Shown: positions 1 through 6,763, counted from the stretch's first letter. The stretch is 8,141 bases of DNA from DASVSE01 sp036399715 (GCA_036399715.1 DASWMO010000194.1:1-8141); one strand, 5' to 3'. Notes: generated by a model from the sequence alone, not told the origin. A program made the numbers and translations.

Positions 1-891
1 CGCTCGACCGGCGAGGCGCTGAGCCTCGCGCCCGGCGACCCGCTCTTCGCCGCGACCGTCGCCGGCCTCGGCCTGACGGGTCTCATCACCGATGTCGAGC
101 TGCAGCTGATCCGCATCGCGAGCGACCGGATCGACCAGACGACGGCCCGCTTCCGCTCGCTCGACGAGTTTTTCGACCTCTCCGAGGCAGCGGGCGCGCG
201 GAGCCCGTACGTCGTCGCATGGCTGGACGCGTTGCGCGCCGAAGGGCGCGGCATGCTCATGGACGGCGACCACGCGCCCGCCGGCCCCGATGCCGGGCTG
301 CCCGCGCCCGGACCCGCGCACACGCCGCGCGTCACGCTGCCCATCGACGCGCCATCGTGGGCGCTGCGGCCGATCACGGTCCGCGCGCTCAACGAGACGT
401 ACTTCCGCCTCGGCCAGCCCGGGCAGGTGCGGATCGCCTACGAGCCGTTCTTCTACCCCCTCGACGCCATCGGCGGGTGGAACCGCGGCTACGGCCGGCG
501 CGGCTTCTTCCAGTACCAGTTCGTCGTGCCCCTCGGCGACGGCGCGGCGGCCGTCCGTGACGTGCTCGGGCGCCTCGCGCGGGCCGGCGCGGGCTCGTTC
601 CTCGCCGTCCTCAAGACCTTCGGCGACGTGCCCTCGCCGGGCATGATGTCGTTCCCGCGCCCCGGCGTCACGCTCGCGCTCGACCTCGCCAACCGCGGCG
701 ACGCGACGATTCGCCTCCTCCAGACCTGCGACGCCGTCGTGCGCGACGCCGGCGGCGCGGTCTACCCGGCCAAGGACGCCTGCATGACGCCCGAGAGCTT
801 CCGGACTTTCTTCCCGCAGTGGGAAACGTTCGCCGAGCACGTCGACCCCGCCTTTTCGTCCACGTTCTGGCGCCGCGTCACCGCGGAGTGA
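1..891 (+). CDS. FAD-linked oxidase, DprE1-like (5' end missing)
   Basis: The frame is open from base 1 to the TGA at 889-891, giving 296 residues. The start and most of the FAD-binding (PCMH-type) domain lie outside the window. Visible residues 15-31 (LFAATVAGLGLTGLITD) match the end of an FAD_binding_4 domain. The rest resembles the substrate-binding half of DprE1, the decaprenylphosphoryl-ribose 2'-oxidase: FFYPLDAIGGWNRGYG (about 150-165), GFFQYQFVVP, SFLAVLKTFG, then VYPAKDACM near the C-terminus. The Lys of that last motif (codon 772-774) aligns by eye with catalytic Lys418 of the mycobacterial enzyme. The family oxidises C2 of a polyprenylphosphoryl ribose to a keto intermediate, which DprE2 then reduces. 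The next gene encodes a DprE2-like reductase, which strongly supports this reading. At the position of mycobacterial Cys387, the target of benzothiazinones, an Ala is seen. I am sure of the oxidase family and fairly sure of the DprE1 subgroup. The exact sugar and lipid are not known. Confidence 0.85.
   Translation, partial: RSTGEALSLAPGDPLFAATVAGLGLTGLITDVELQLIRIASDRIDQTTARFRSLDEFFDLSEAAGARSPYVVAWLDALRAEGRGMLMDGDHAPAGPDAGLPAPGPAHTPRVTLPIDAPSWALRPITVRALNETYFRLGQPGQVRIAYEPFFYPLDAIGGWNRGYGRRGFFQYQFVVPLGDGAAAVRDVLGRLARAGAGSFLAVLKTFGDVPSPGMMSFPRPGVTLALDLANRGDATIRLLQTCDAVVRDAGGAVYPAKDACMTPESFRTFFPQWETFAEHVDPAFSSTFWRRVTAE
885..888 (+). promoter_or_regulatory. Ribosome binding site GGAG for the SDR gene
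   Basis: GGAG lies inside the last codons of the oxidase gene, 8 nt before the ATG at 897. It supports that ATG over an in-frame GTG at 888, which overlaps the oxidase stop codon and has no purine-rich site ahead of it. Its position suggests the two genes are translated in a coupled way. It is one of the few clear Shine-Dalgarno-like sites in the window. Confidence 0.5.
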
Positions 892-896
892 CCCTG

Positions 897-1658
897 ATGC
901 CGACTCTCCTGCCTGCCGGCGCCGCCCGCGTCCTCATTCTCGGCGCGACGAGCGCCATCGCGCACGAGACGGCGCGGCTCTATGCCCGCGGCGGCGCGTC
1001 GCTCGCCCTCGCGGCCCGTGACCCCGAGCGCCTCGCCGCCAACGCCGCTGACCTCCGCGCTCGCGGCGCCCACCTCGTCGTCGAGATCCCGTTCGACGCG
1101 GCGGACTTCGCGCGCCACGGGCCGGCCATCGCCGAGGCGTGGGACGCCCTCGGCGGCCTCGACGTCGCCCTCGTTGCCTACGGCACGCTGCCGGACCAGG
1201 CGACCGTCGTGACAGACGCCGCGGCGGCCGTCGAGGCGTTCACGCTCAACGCGACGAGCGTCATCTCCGTCCTGACGCACCTCGCGGCCCGCTTCGAGGC
1301 GCAACGCAGCGGCGTGATCGGCGTCGTGTCGTCCGTCGCGGGCGACCGTGGGCGGCCGAGCAACTACGTCTACGGGGCCGCCAAGGGCGCCGTGACGCTC
1401 TTCGCCGGCGGCCTCCGCGGGCGCCTTCTGAAGGCAGGCGTCCGCGTCGTGACGATCAAACCCGGCTTTGTGGACACGCCGATGACGGCGCACGTCGCCA
1501 AGAATCCCCTCTTCGCGAGCCCCGAGGCCGTCGGCCGGGCGATTTACCGCGCGCTCCGCGGATCCGCAGACGTCGTCTACGCGCCCGGCTTCTGGCGGCC
1601 GGTAATGGCGGGCATCCGCGCCGTCCCGGAGCGCGTCTTCAAGCGGCTCGACCTGTAG
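897..1658 (+). CDS. SDR-family oxidoreductase, DprE2-like
   Basis: A 253-residue short-chain dehydrogenase/reductase with one Rossmann domain, a normal length for the family. The nucleotide-binding turn is LGATSAIA (15-22) instead of the classical TGxxxGIG, a variant typical of DprE2-like proteins. AYGTLPDQ (94-101) stands where most SDRs have NNAG. The catalytic residues are in place: Asn118, Ser146 (VVSSVAGDRG), Tyr159 and Lys163 (YGAAK), followed by KPGFVDTPM (188-196). The basic, aromatic C-terminus (GFWRPVMAGIR...RVFKRLDL) resembles the membrane-associating tail of DprE2. With the oxidase upstream it would reduce a 2-keto polyprenylphosphoryl pentose, completing an epimerisation, probably at the inner face of the cytoplasmic membrane using NAD(P)H. 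The gene begins 5 nt after the oxidase stop, so the two very likely share a transcript. The start at 897 was chosen for its GGAG site; GTG at 888 would add three residues. The SDR family is certain; the substrate is inferred from the neighbour. Confidence 0.88.
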   Translation: MPTLLPAGAARVLILGATSAIAHETARLYARGGASLALAARDPERLAANAADLRARGAHLVVEIPFDAADFARHGPAIAEAWDALGGLDVALVAYGTLPDQATVVTDAAAAVEAFTLNATSVISVLTHLAARFEAQRSGVIGVVSSVAGDRGRPSNYVYGAAKGAVTLFAGGLRGRLLKAGVRVVTIKPGFVDTPMTAHVAKNPLFASPEAVGRAIYRALRGSADVVYAPGFWRPVMAGIRAVPERVFKRLDL

Positions 1659-1662
1659 TCGG

Positions 1663-3297
1663 TCACCCGCCCGTCACGGCGCCGCCGGTCGCCTCCTCGG
1701 GCCGGACAGCGTCGCCGTAGCCGTCGCCGCTCGGGGCGTTCTGCGTTTCGGTCGCGCTGTGGTCGAGCAGTTCGTAGAGGTCGTCGCGGCGGTCGCGCCA
1801 GGGGCGGACGGTCCCGGTGAGGCGGTTCTGGCGCAGCAGCTCGAGGTCGAGGTCGGCCACGACGAGGGCCTCGATGTTGGGCTCGCACTCGGCCGCGACG
1901 CCGTCGCGCGCGAACGGGAAGTCGCTGGGCGTGAAGACAGCGGACTGCGCGTAGTTGATGTCCATGTTCTCGACGCTCGGGATGAGCCCGGTCACGCCGG
2001 CCGTGACGACGAACATCTGGTTCTCGATGGCGCGGGCCTGCGCGCAGAGCCTCACGCGGAGGTAGCCCTGCCGGTTGTCCGTGCAGAACGGGACGAACAG
2101 GATCTGGGCGCCCTTCATCGCCGCGATCCGTGCGACCTCGGGGAACTCGACGTCGTAGCAGATCGCGATCGCCACCTTGCCGCGGTCGGTGTCGAACACG
2201 TTGACGGCGTTGCCCGGCCGCACCCCCCACCAGCGGCGCTCGTTGGGCGTGATGTGCAGCTTGAGCTGGCGGTCGACGGAGCCGTCGCGGCGGCAGAGGT
2301 ACGACACGTTGACGAGGTGACCGTCCTCCTCGGCGTAGTGACTCCCGGCGACGATGTTGACGGCGTACTTCAGCGCGAGGCCCTGGAAGAGGTCGATCAC
2401 GTCGGCGGTGAGGTCGGCGAGCTGGCGGACGGCCTGGCCCGGTGCGCGGTGCGGCAGGTACGAGAGCAGCTGGAGCGTCAGGATCTCGGGGAAGACGACG
2501 AAGTCCGCCGTGTAGCCCGCCGCGGCGTCGACGAAGAACGTGACCTGCTGCGCGAAGTCGGCGAACGACGCGATCGGGCGCATCGGGTACTGGACGGCGC
2601 AGACGCGCACGGGGAAGGTGCTGCGCGCCTGCTCGTTGGGGTCGGGGTCGTGGTGCAGGTTGACCCACTCCATCAGGACGGCGTAGCCGCGGCTCGCGGC
2701 GTCGTCGGGGAGGTAGTCGCGCGCGATGCGGCGGATCGAGAAGCCGTTGGCGAGCTGGAACGTGAGGACGGGCTCGAGGACCTGCCGGTCCAGGACGCGC
2801 TCGACGTACTGCTGGACGGTCAGGCCGGGCTCGGCCGTCGCGGCGGCGTCGAAGCCGGGCAGGCGGCCGCCGATGACCATGCGGCGCAGGTTCAGGTGGC
2901 GCACGAGCGCCTTGCGGGCATCGTAGATGCGCCGGCCGAGGCGCATGGCGCGGAACTCGGGCGCGACGACGACCTCGATGCCGTAGAGCGTGTCGCCCTC
3001 GGGATCGTGCGTGCTCAGCGTGCCGCCGCCCGTGATGCGGGTGTACGTGTGGAGGCCCGAGAACTCGTCGAGGTCCAGGATGAGGCTGGACGACGAGGCG
3101 GCGAGGCGGCCTTCGACCTCGATCCCGATCTGACCTTCGGGGAAGGTGGCGAGGTGCTTCTCGAACTCGTCTCGCGTCCATGTCCGCATGTCGGGGAATC
3201 CGCTCCGCTGCAGGGCTACGACGGCGTCGTAGTCGGCAGGGGTGAGCGGGCGGAGGACGAGCGACCGCTGGACGTCGTCGAGGTCGATCTCGGGCAT
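1663..3297 (-). CDS. Fused GNAT acetyltransferase / carbon-nitrogen hydrolase
   Basis: A 544-residue two-domain protein. Residues about 12-195 form a GNAT N-acetyltransferase with the acetyl-CoA-binding stretch VAPEFRAMRLGRRIYD (111-126). Residues about 228-505 form a nitrilase-superfamily amidohydrolase with the full triad: Glu271 (FPEILTLQ), Lys346 (LKLHITPNE) and Cys380 (AICYDVEFPE). This arrangement is a known family, resembling B. subtilis YhcX at about 510 residues; its substrate is not established. The domains suggest acetyl transfer linked with hydrolysis of an amide or nitrile-type C-N bond on a small cytosolic metabolite, but this is inference. A polar tail (about 513-544) extends past the hydrolase fold. 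The start is the first ATG of the frame; no Shine-Dalgarno sequence precedes it. It lies 70 nt downstream of radC on the same strand and could be co-transcribed with it. That gap contains only a weak 4-bp GC hairpin and no clear promoter. Its stop is 4 nt from the stop of the convergent SDR gene. Confidence 0.92.
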   Translation of the reverse strand: MPEIDLDDVQRSLVLRPLTPADYDAVVALQRSGFPDMRTWTRDEFEKHLATFPEGQIGIEVEGRLAASSSSLILDLDEFSGLHTYTRITGGGTLSTHDPEGDTLYGIEVVVAPEFRAMRLGRRIYDARKALVRHLNLRRMVIGGRLPGFDAAATAEPGLTVQQYVERVLDRQVLEPVLTFQLANGFSIRRIARDYLPDDAASRGYAVLMEWVNLHHDPDPNEQARSTFPVRVCAVQYPMRPIASFADFAQQVTFFVDAAAGYTADFVVFPEILTLQLLSYLPHRAPGQAVRQLADLTADVIDLFQGLALKYAVNIVAGSHYAEEDGHLVNVSYLCRRDGSVDRQLKLHITPNERRWWGVRPGNAVNVFDTDRGKVAIAICYDVEFPEVARIAAMKGAQILFVPFCTDNRQGYLRVRLCAQARAIENQMFVVTAGVTGLIPSVENMDINYAQSAVFTPSDFPFARDGVAAECEPNIEALVVADLDLELLRQNRLTGTVRPWRDRRDDLYELLDHSATETQNAPSGDGYGDAVRPEEATGGAVTGG

Positions 3298-3367
3298 TCG
3301 GAACGATGGGGGGTCTGCGCAAGCCTACGCCCGAGCGTGTGCGGTGTGCCGCGAATAGCCCGTGGCG

Positions 3368-4147
3368 CTACATCAGGCCACGCTCGGCGAGGCTCGTGTA
3401 GGTCCGCCCGGCAATGATGAGGTGGTCGTGCAGCGGGATCCCCAGCAGTCGGCCCGCCTCGACGAGTTGCTTCGTCACGGCCACGTCCTCGCGGCTCGGC
3501 TCCGGATTGCCCGACGGGTGGTTGTGGAGGCACAGCACGGACGCCGCGTTCGCGATGATGGCCTGCTGGAACACCTGCCGCGGCTCGACGATGGACGCCG
3601 AGAGGCCTCCTGTCGTGAGCGTGAACTCGGCCGTGACGACGTTGGCGGTGTTGAGGTGGAGCACGACGAACACCTCGCGCGGGAGGTCGCGCAGGCGCGG
3701 GCCGTAGGCGGCCGCGACATCCGCGGGCGACTTCACCTGCACGCGCGCCTCGGGCGGGGCCGCCTCGACGCGACGCCCGATCTCGAACACGGCCGCGAGC
3801 TGCGCCGCCTTCGCCGGCCCAACGCCGCGCCCGTCCATCGCATGGATGATCTGCGCGGCCGAGCACCGCGCAAGCTTCGCGAGCGAGCCGTAGTGACGGA
3901 GCAGAATCTGCCCCTGCTCCACGGCCGACACGCTGCGACCGCCGAAGCGCGCACCGCTCCCGAAGACGAGCCCGACGAGTTCGGCGTCCGTGAGCGTCGC
4001 CGGGCCCTGCGTGAGCAGCTTTTCACGCGGCCGCTCGTCCTCGGGGCGGTGCTTGATCGAGACGTATCCGTCCTGTGGCGGCCGGTCGTCGGGCTCGTGG
4101 AGCGTGATGCCGGGATGGTAAACGGGGCGGAGCGCGGCGACAGGCAT
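3368..4147 (-). CDS. radC: RadC family protein (JAB/MPN metalloprotease-like domain)
   Basis: A 259-residue RadC-family protein, slightly longer than the usual ~225. The UPF0758 N-terminal region is clear: PEDERPREKLLTQGPATLTD (35-54) followed by AELVGLVFGSG. A helix-hairpin-helix-like DGRGVGPAKAAQLAAVFEIG lies at 105-124. The C-terminal JAB/MPN domain carries the zinc-binding signature HNHPSGNPEPSREDV (208-222), with His208, His210 and Asp221 as the likely metal ligands. The family was named for DNA repair, but a repair role is not well supported in other bacteria and the biochemical function remains open. About 28 residues precede the point where most RadC proteins begin (SIKHRPEDERPREK). 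This extension contains no alternative ATG, and no Shine-Dalgarno sequence is seen. It lies between rho upstream (118 nt away, with a hairpin between) and the GNAT/hydrolase gene downstream. Nothing nearby suggests a mobile element, which often carries radC paralogues, so this is probably the chromosomal copy. Confidence 0.95.
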   Translation of the reverse strand: MPVAALRPVYHPGITLHEPDDRPPQDGYVSIKHRPEDERPREKLLTQGPATLTDAELVGLVFGSGARFGGRSVSAVEQGQILLRHYGSLAKLARCSAAQIIHAMDGRGVGPAKAAQLAAVFEIGRRVEAAPPEARVQVKSPADVAAAYGPRLRDLPREVFVVLHLNTANVVTAEFTLTTGGLSASIVEPRQVFQQAIIANAASVLCLHNHPSGNPEPSREDVAVTKQLVEAGRLLGIPLHDHLIIAGRTYTSLAERGLM

Positions 4148-4211
4148 GGCGGGGCGGGCGGTGTGCCGGCTCAGACTCGCCCGCGGCGCCCGTCTAACCC
4201 TCTCGACGCGA

Positions 4212-4245
4212 AACGGGGACGCCGCCCGCAGGCCGCGTCCCCGTT
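4212..4245 (-). terminator. Hairpin after rho, probable terminator
   Basis: The arms AACGGGGACGC (4212-4222) and GCGTCCCCGTT (4235-4245) are perfect 11-bp inverted repeats around a 12-nt loop. The hairpin begins 21 nt past the rho stop codon, between rho and radC. On the minus strand only GTTT and then GC-rich sequence follow, so the U-tract of a textbook intrinsic terminator is very short. It may end the rho transcript, or protect its 3' end while some transcription continues into radC. Confidence 0.55.
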
Positions 4246-4265
4246 CTGATGCCCGCGCAGGCGAG

Positions 4266-6437
4266 CTACTCGGGCACGAGGGCCTGGAGCAGTTCCTCGT
4301 TCGAGCCCGAGAGCTGGAGCTGCTTCGCGAGCGCCTGCATCGCCTCGACCGGGTGGCGGCTGTTGAGCGCCCGCAGGAGCATGTGCCGCTGTCGGAGCAG
4401 GTCCGGGTCGACGAGGCGGTCCTCGTTGCGCGTGCCGCTCTTGCGAATGTTGATCGCCGGGTAGATGCGCTGCTCGGACATCTCGCGGTCGAGCACGATC
4501 TCCGAGTTGCCGGTGCCCTTGAACTCCTCGAAGATGACGTCGTCCATGCGCGAGCCCGTCTCGATAAGCGCCGTCGCGACGATCGTCAGCGAGCCGCCGT
4601 TTTCGATGTTGCGGGCCGCGCCGAAGATCTTGCGCGGCACCAGGAGTGCGCGCGCGTCGAGGCCGCCCGACATCGTCCGGCCCGAGAGGTTGGCGCCGAA
4701 CATGTTGAACGTGCGGCCGAGGCGCGTCAGCGAGTCCAGCAGGATCACGACGTCGTGGCCCTGCTCGACGAGGCGGCGCGCGTACTCGAACGCGATCGTC
4801 GCCACACGGACGTGGTTGTCCTCGCCGTAGTCGTTGGACGACGCGAAGACGGTGGCGTTCGTGTTGCGGCGGAAGTCCGTCACCTCTTCGGGGCGCTCGT
4901 CGATGAGGAGCGCGACGAGCTTCACATCGGGGTGGTTCTGCGAGAGCCCGGCGGCGATCTGCTTGATGAGGATCGTCTTGCCGGCCCGCGGCGGGGCGAC
5001 GATGAGCCCACGCTGGCCCTTGCCGATGGGCGCGACGAGGTCGACGACGCGCATCGCGATGTCGCTCGGGCCGGTGACGAGGCGCAGCTTCTCGTCGGGG
5101 TAGACGACGAGGCCCGCGTCGAAGTCCGGCGTGTGCTCCCAGTCCTCGGGCGCGCCGCCCATGACGTCCGTCAGTTCGACGACCTGCCAGGCGCCCTTGC
5201 GACCGGGCCGGACCATGCCCTTGACGGTCACGCCGTCGCGGAGGCCGTACTTCTGGATGAACGGCGGCGGCATGAACGGGTCGTTGTCGCCCTTGAGCAG
5301 CGACGTCGTGAACTGCCGCACGAAGCCGAATTTCTTGTCGCCGATAAGCTCCAGGATGCCCTCGAAGGGCTCGGCCGGGGCCTGGTTGGCCTGCTGCCCG
5401 CCTTGGTTTCCGCCGCCCTGAAACTGCGGCTGGCCACCCTGAAACTGTGGCTGGCCGCCACCCTGCAGATACGGCGGGGCGCCCTGCGGCGGGCCGTTGT
5501 TCTGGCCGCCCTGTCCGTTCGGGTAGCCACCGGGGCCGTTCTGGCCGCGGTTCTTGTTGCGCTTGCGCTTGTTGCGGCGTCCGCCGCCCTCGAAGCCGTC
5601 GTCGTAGCGGGCGCCGTTGTTGGGACCGCCCGCGTTGGGGCCGCCAGCCGGTCCACCCACCTGCCCACCGTTCGGGCGGTCGTCGCGGAAGCGCTCGGCC
5701 TGTCCGCGGTCGTCGCGGGGACGGTCGTCGCGGGGACGCTCATCACGCTCGTCGCGCGGGCGGTCTGTGCGCGCGCGGTCGTCCCGGGGTGCGTCGCGGC
5801 GGTCGTCGGGGCGCGGAGCGTCGCGGGGGGGCTCGGTATCCCGGACGATGCTTTCGGGAAGGTTGTCGCTGGACGCGACCGGCTCGATGCGCGCCGTCCG
5901 CGTGCGGCGGCGCGTCGGAGCAGGCGCATCTGCACTGGCGGTGTTAGTACTCGGGGCGTCAGAGCCCGGTGTGCCCGCCTCGGGAGCAGCGGACTGGGGC
6001 GCTGCCTCGGCGGCTTTCGCGCGCGTGCGGCGCGGCTTTTTGGGTGCCTCGGCGCTGTCTGGTGCGGCGCTGGACGGGGCCGCTTCGACGGGCGTCCCAG
6101 CGTCTTCGGGCGTGGCTTTGGCACGCGTGCGGCGCGGCTTCGGAGCCGCCTCGGCGGCTTCAGGCGGAGCCGACGCAGCGACCTCGGGCGCAGCCGGCTC
6201 CGCCACCTTTCGGGCGGCGGGCGTGCGTCGCGGGCGCGGAGCGGGCTTCTCGGCAGGCGCCTCGGCGACCGGCGTGTCGGCCGTTACGGGGGGCGTGTCG
6301 GCCGAATCGGCCTTCTTGCGCCGCGTGCGGGGCTTGGGGAGCGCGTCAACGCCGCTGGCGTCCGCTGTGGACGCACCCTGGACGGCGGGGTCCGTCGTGT
6401 CGTCGGCCGATGCCGAGCGACTCGTGTTCTTGGCCAT
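4266..6437 (-). CDS. rho: Transcription termination factor Rho with long disordered N-terminus
   Basis: Rho is the hexameric RNA-dependent ATPase/helicase that releases transcripts from RNA polymerase. The call is secure from residue ~356 on. A cold-shock-like RNA-binding domain includes EGILELIGDKKFGFVRQ (359-375). The conserved linker is VVDLVAPIGKGQRG (464-477). Walker A is APPRAGKT (481-488), the catalytic Glu region DERPEEVTD (513-521), and Walker B VVILLDSLTRLGR (563-575). The Q-loop region GGLDARALLVPRKIFGAARN (591-610) and R-loop GTGNSEIVLDRE (641-652) follow. Residues 1-355 are low-complexity: Ala/Pro-rich with basic PRRTRAKA repeats, then an Arg/Asp tract (203-253), then a Gly/Asn/Gln/Pro-rich block (256-350). 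The total of 723 residues compares with 419 in E. coli. No canonical helical Rho N-terminal domain is evident. The ATG at 6437 (MAKNTSRS) was chosen; an ATG at 6476 and a TTG at 6653 in frame would add proline-rich residues with no family support. No Shine-Dalgarno sequence precedes it. Confidence 0.97.
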   Translation of the reverse strand: MAKNTSRSASADDTTDPAVQGASTADASGVDALPKPRTRRKKADSADTPPVTADTPVAEAPAEKPAPRPRRTPAARKVAEPAAPEVAASAPPEAAEAAPKPRRTRAKATPEDAGTPVEAAPSSAAPDSAEAPKKPRRTRAKAAEAAPQSAAPEAGTPGSDAPSTNTASADAPAPTRRRTRTARIEPVASSDNLPESIVRDTEPPRDAPRPDDRRDAPRDDRARTDRPRDERDERPRDDRPRDDRGQAERFRDDRPNGGQVGGPAGGPNAGGPNNGARYDDGFEGGGRRNKRKRNKNRGQNGPGGYPNGQGGQNNGPPQGAPPYLQGGGQPQFQGGQPQFQGGGNQGGQQANQAPAEPFEGILELIGDKKFGFVRQFTTSLLKGDNDPFMPPPFIQKYGLRDGVTVKGMVRPGRKGAWQVVELTDVMGGAPEDWEHTPDFDAGLVVYPDEKLRLVTGPSDIAMRVVDLVAPIGKGQRGLIVAPPRAGKTILIKQIAAGLSQNHPDVKLVALLIDERPEEVTDFRRNTNATVFASSNDYGEDNHVRVATIAFEYARRLVEQGHDVVILLDSLTRLGRTFNMFGANLSGRTMSGGLDARALLVPRKIFGAARNIENGGSLTIVATALIETGSRMDDVIFEEFKGTGNSEIVLDREMSEQRIYPAINIRKSGTRNEDRLVDPDLLRQRHMLLRALNSRHPVEAMQALAKQLQLSGSNEELLQALVPE
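5416..5457 (-). repeat. 21-bp tandem repeat inside rho (GGQPQFQ x2)
   Basis: Two adjacent 21-bp units (5416-5436 and 5437-5457) differ at two positions and encode GGQPQFQ twice in the Gly/Gln-rich block of Rho, residues ~327-340. In-frame tandem units of this kind change length readily by slippage, so this block may vary between strains. Confidence 0.8.
5707..5736 (-). repeat. 15-bp perfect tandem repeat inside rho (RPRDD tract)
   Basis: CGGTCGTCGCGGGGA occurs twice, head to tail with no mismatch (5707-5721, 5722-5736). It is followed by degenerate copies to about 5830. In the rho frame it encodes repeats of the type RPRDD/RPRDE, which form the Arg/Asp block of the disordered N-terminus. The low-complexity tract spans roughly 5679-5831. 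Confidence 0.8.
6012..6137 (-). repeat. Dispersed 24-bp repeat inside rho encoding PRRTRAKA
   Basis: The 24-bp segments 6012-6035 and 6114-6137 are identical at 22 of 24 positions and both encode PRRTRAKA (Rho residues 135-142 and 101-108). Related basic patches occur at residues 34-42 (PKPRTRRKK), 68-72 (RPRRT) and 175-180 (TRRRTR). The nucleotide-level similarity fits internal duplication. The short basic Pro/Arg motifs could contact nucleic acid, in the manner of AT-hook-like patches; that role is inference. Confidence 0.7.
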
Positions 6438-6619
6438 GAAGTGGATGGCGGGCGGATCGGGAGGCACCGCCGGCATGTGACCGGCGTGGGCGAGGTGTGC
6501 CGCAGAGAGCGGTACAGTCGAATCCCGACGAAAAGGAGGGAAAGGCGACGGCGGAGGCCGGGCGGCGGTTGCCCGCGTCGGGCGCGGCGGCCGATCTTCG
6601 GGGCCGTCCGCGCGACGCA

Positions 6620-6634
6620 GACCGCCGAGCGGTC
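6620..6634. repeat. Small perfect inverted repeat in the rho leader
   Basis: GACCGC-CGA-GCGGTC forms a 6-bp perfect stem with a 3-nt loop, about 185 nt upstream of the rho start. GTTGCAAC, also palindromic, lies 9 nt further on. Either could be an operator or an RNA structure, but in DNA this GC-rich short palindromes also arise by chance. Confidence 0.3.
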
Positions 6635-6763
6635 GGTCCGTACGTTGCAACAACCGGGCCGGGGCCGTCTGCTGCGCCTCACGGCAGCACCGGCACGTGT
6701 CCGAGAGCCCCGTCTGAGTCGCTCCCCGGTGGGTCGTCGGGGGCGGCGTCTCTCAGACAACGA

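Noticed and set aside
762..1493. Minus-strand open frame over the oxidase/SDR junction
   Set aside because: It overlaps two well-supported genes and its translation has no domain.
1577..3322. Open frame of 581 codons on the minus strand in another frame over the GNAT/hydrolase gene
   Set aside because: Arg/Pro/His-rich translation typical of an out-of-frame GC-rich shadow; no recognisable family.
1759..3417. Open frame of 552 codons on the plus strand antisense to the GNAT/hydrolase gene
   Set aside because: Its translation is a Val/Glu/Asp-rich mirror of the real gene with no motif; the minus strand carries two intact catalytic domains.
5388..5831. Repeat-rich stretch considered as a CRISPR or minisatellite array
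   Set aside because: The units are short, adjacent, multiples of three and in the rho frame; they encode low-complexity protein and there are no spacers.
6438..6653. In-frame upstream starts for rho (TTG at 6653, ATG at 6476)
   Set aside because: The added residues are Pro/Arg-rich without family support and look like translated leader; the ATG at 6437 gives a typical MAK start.
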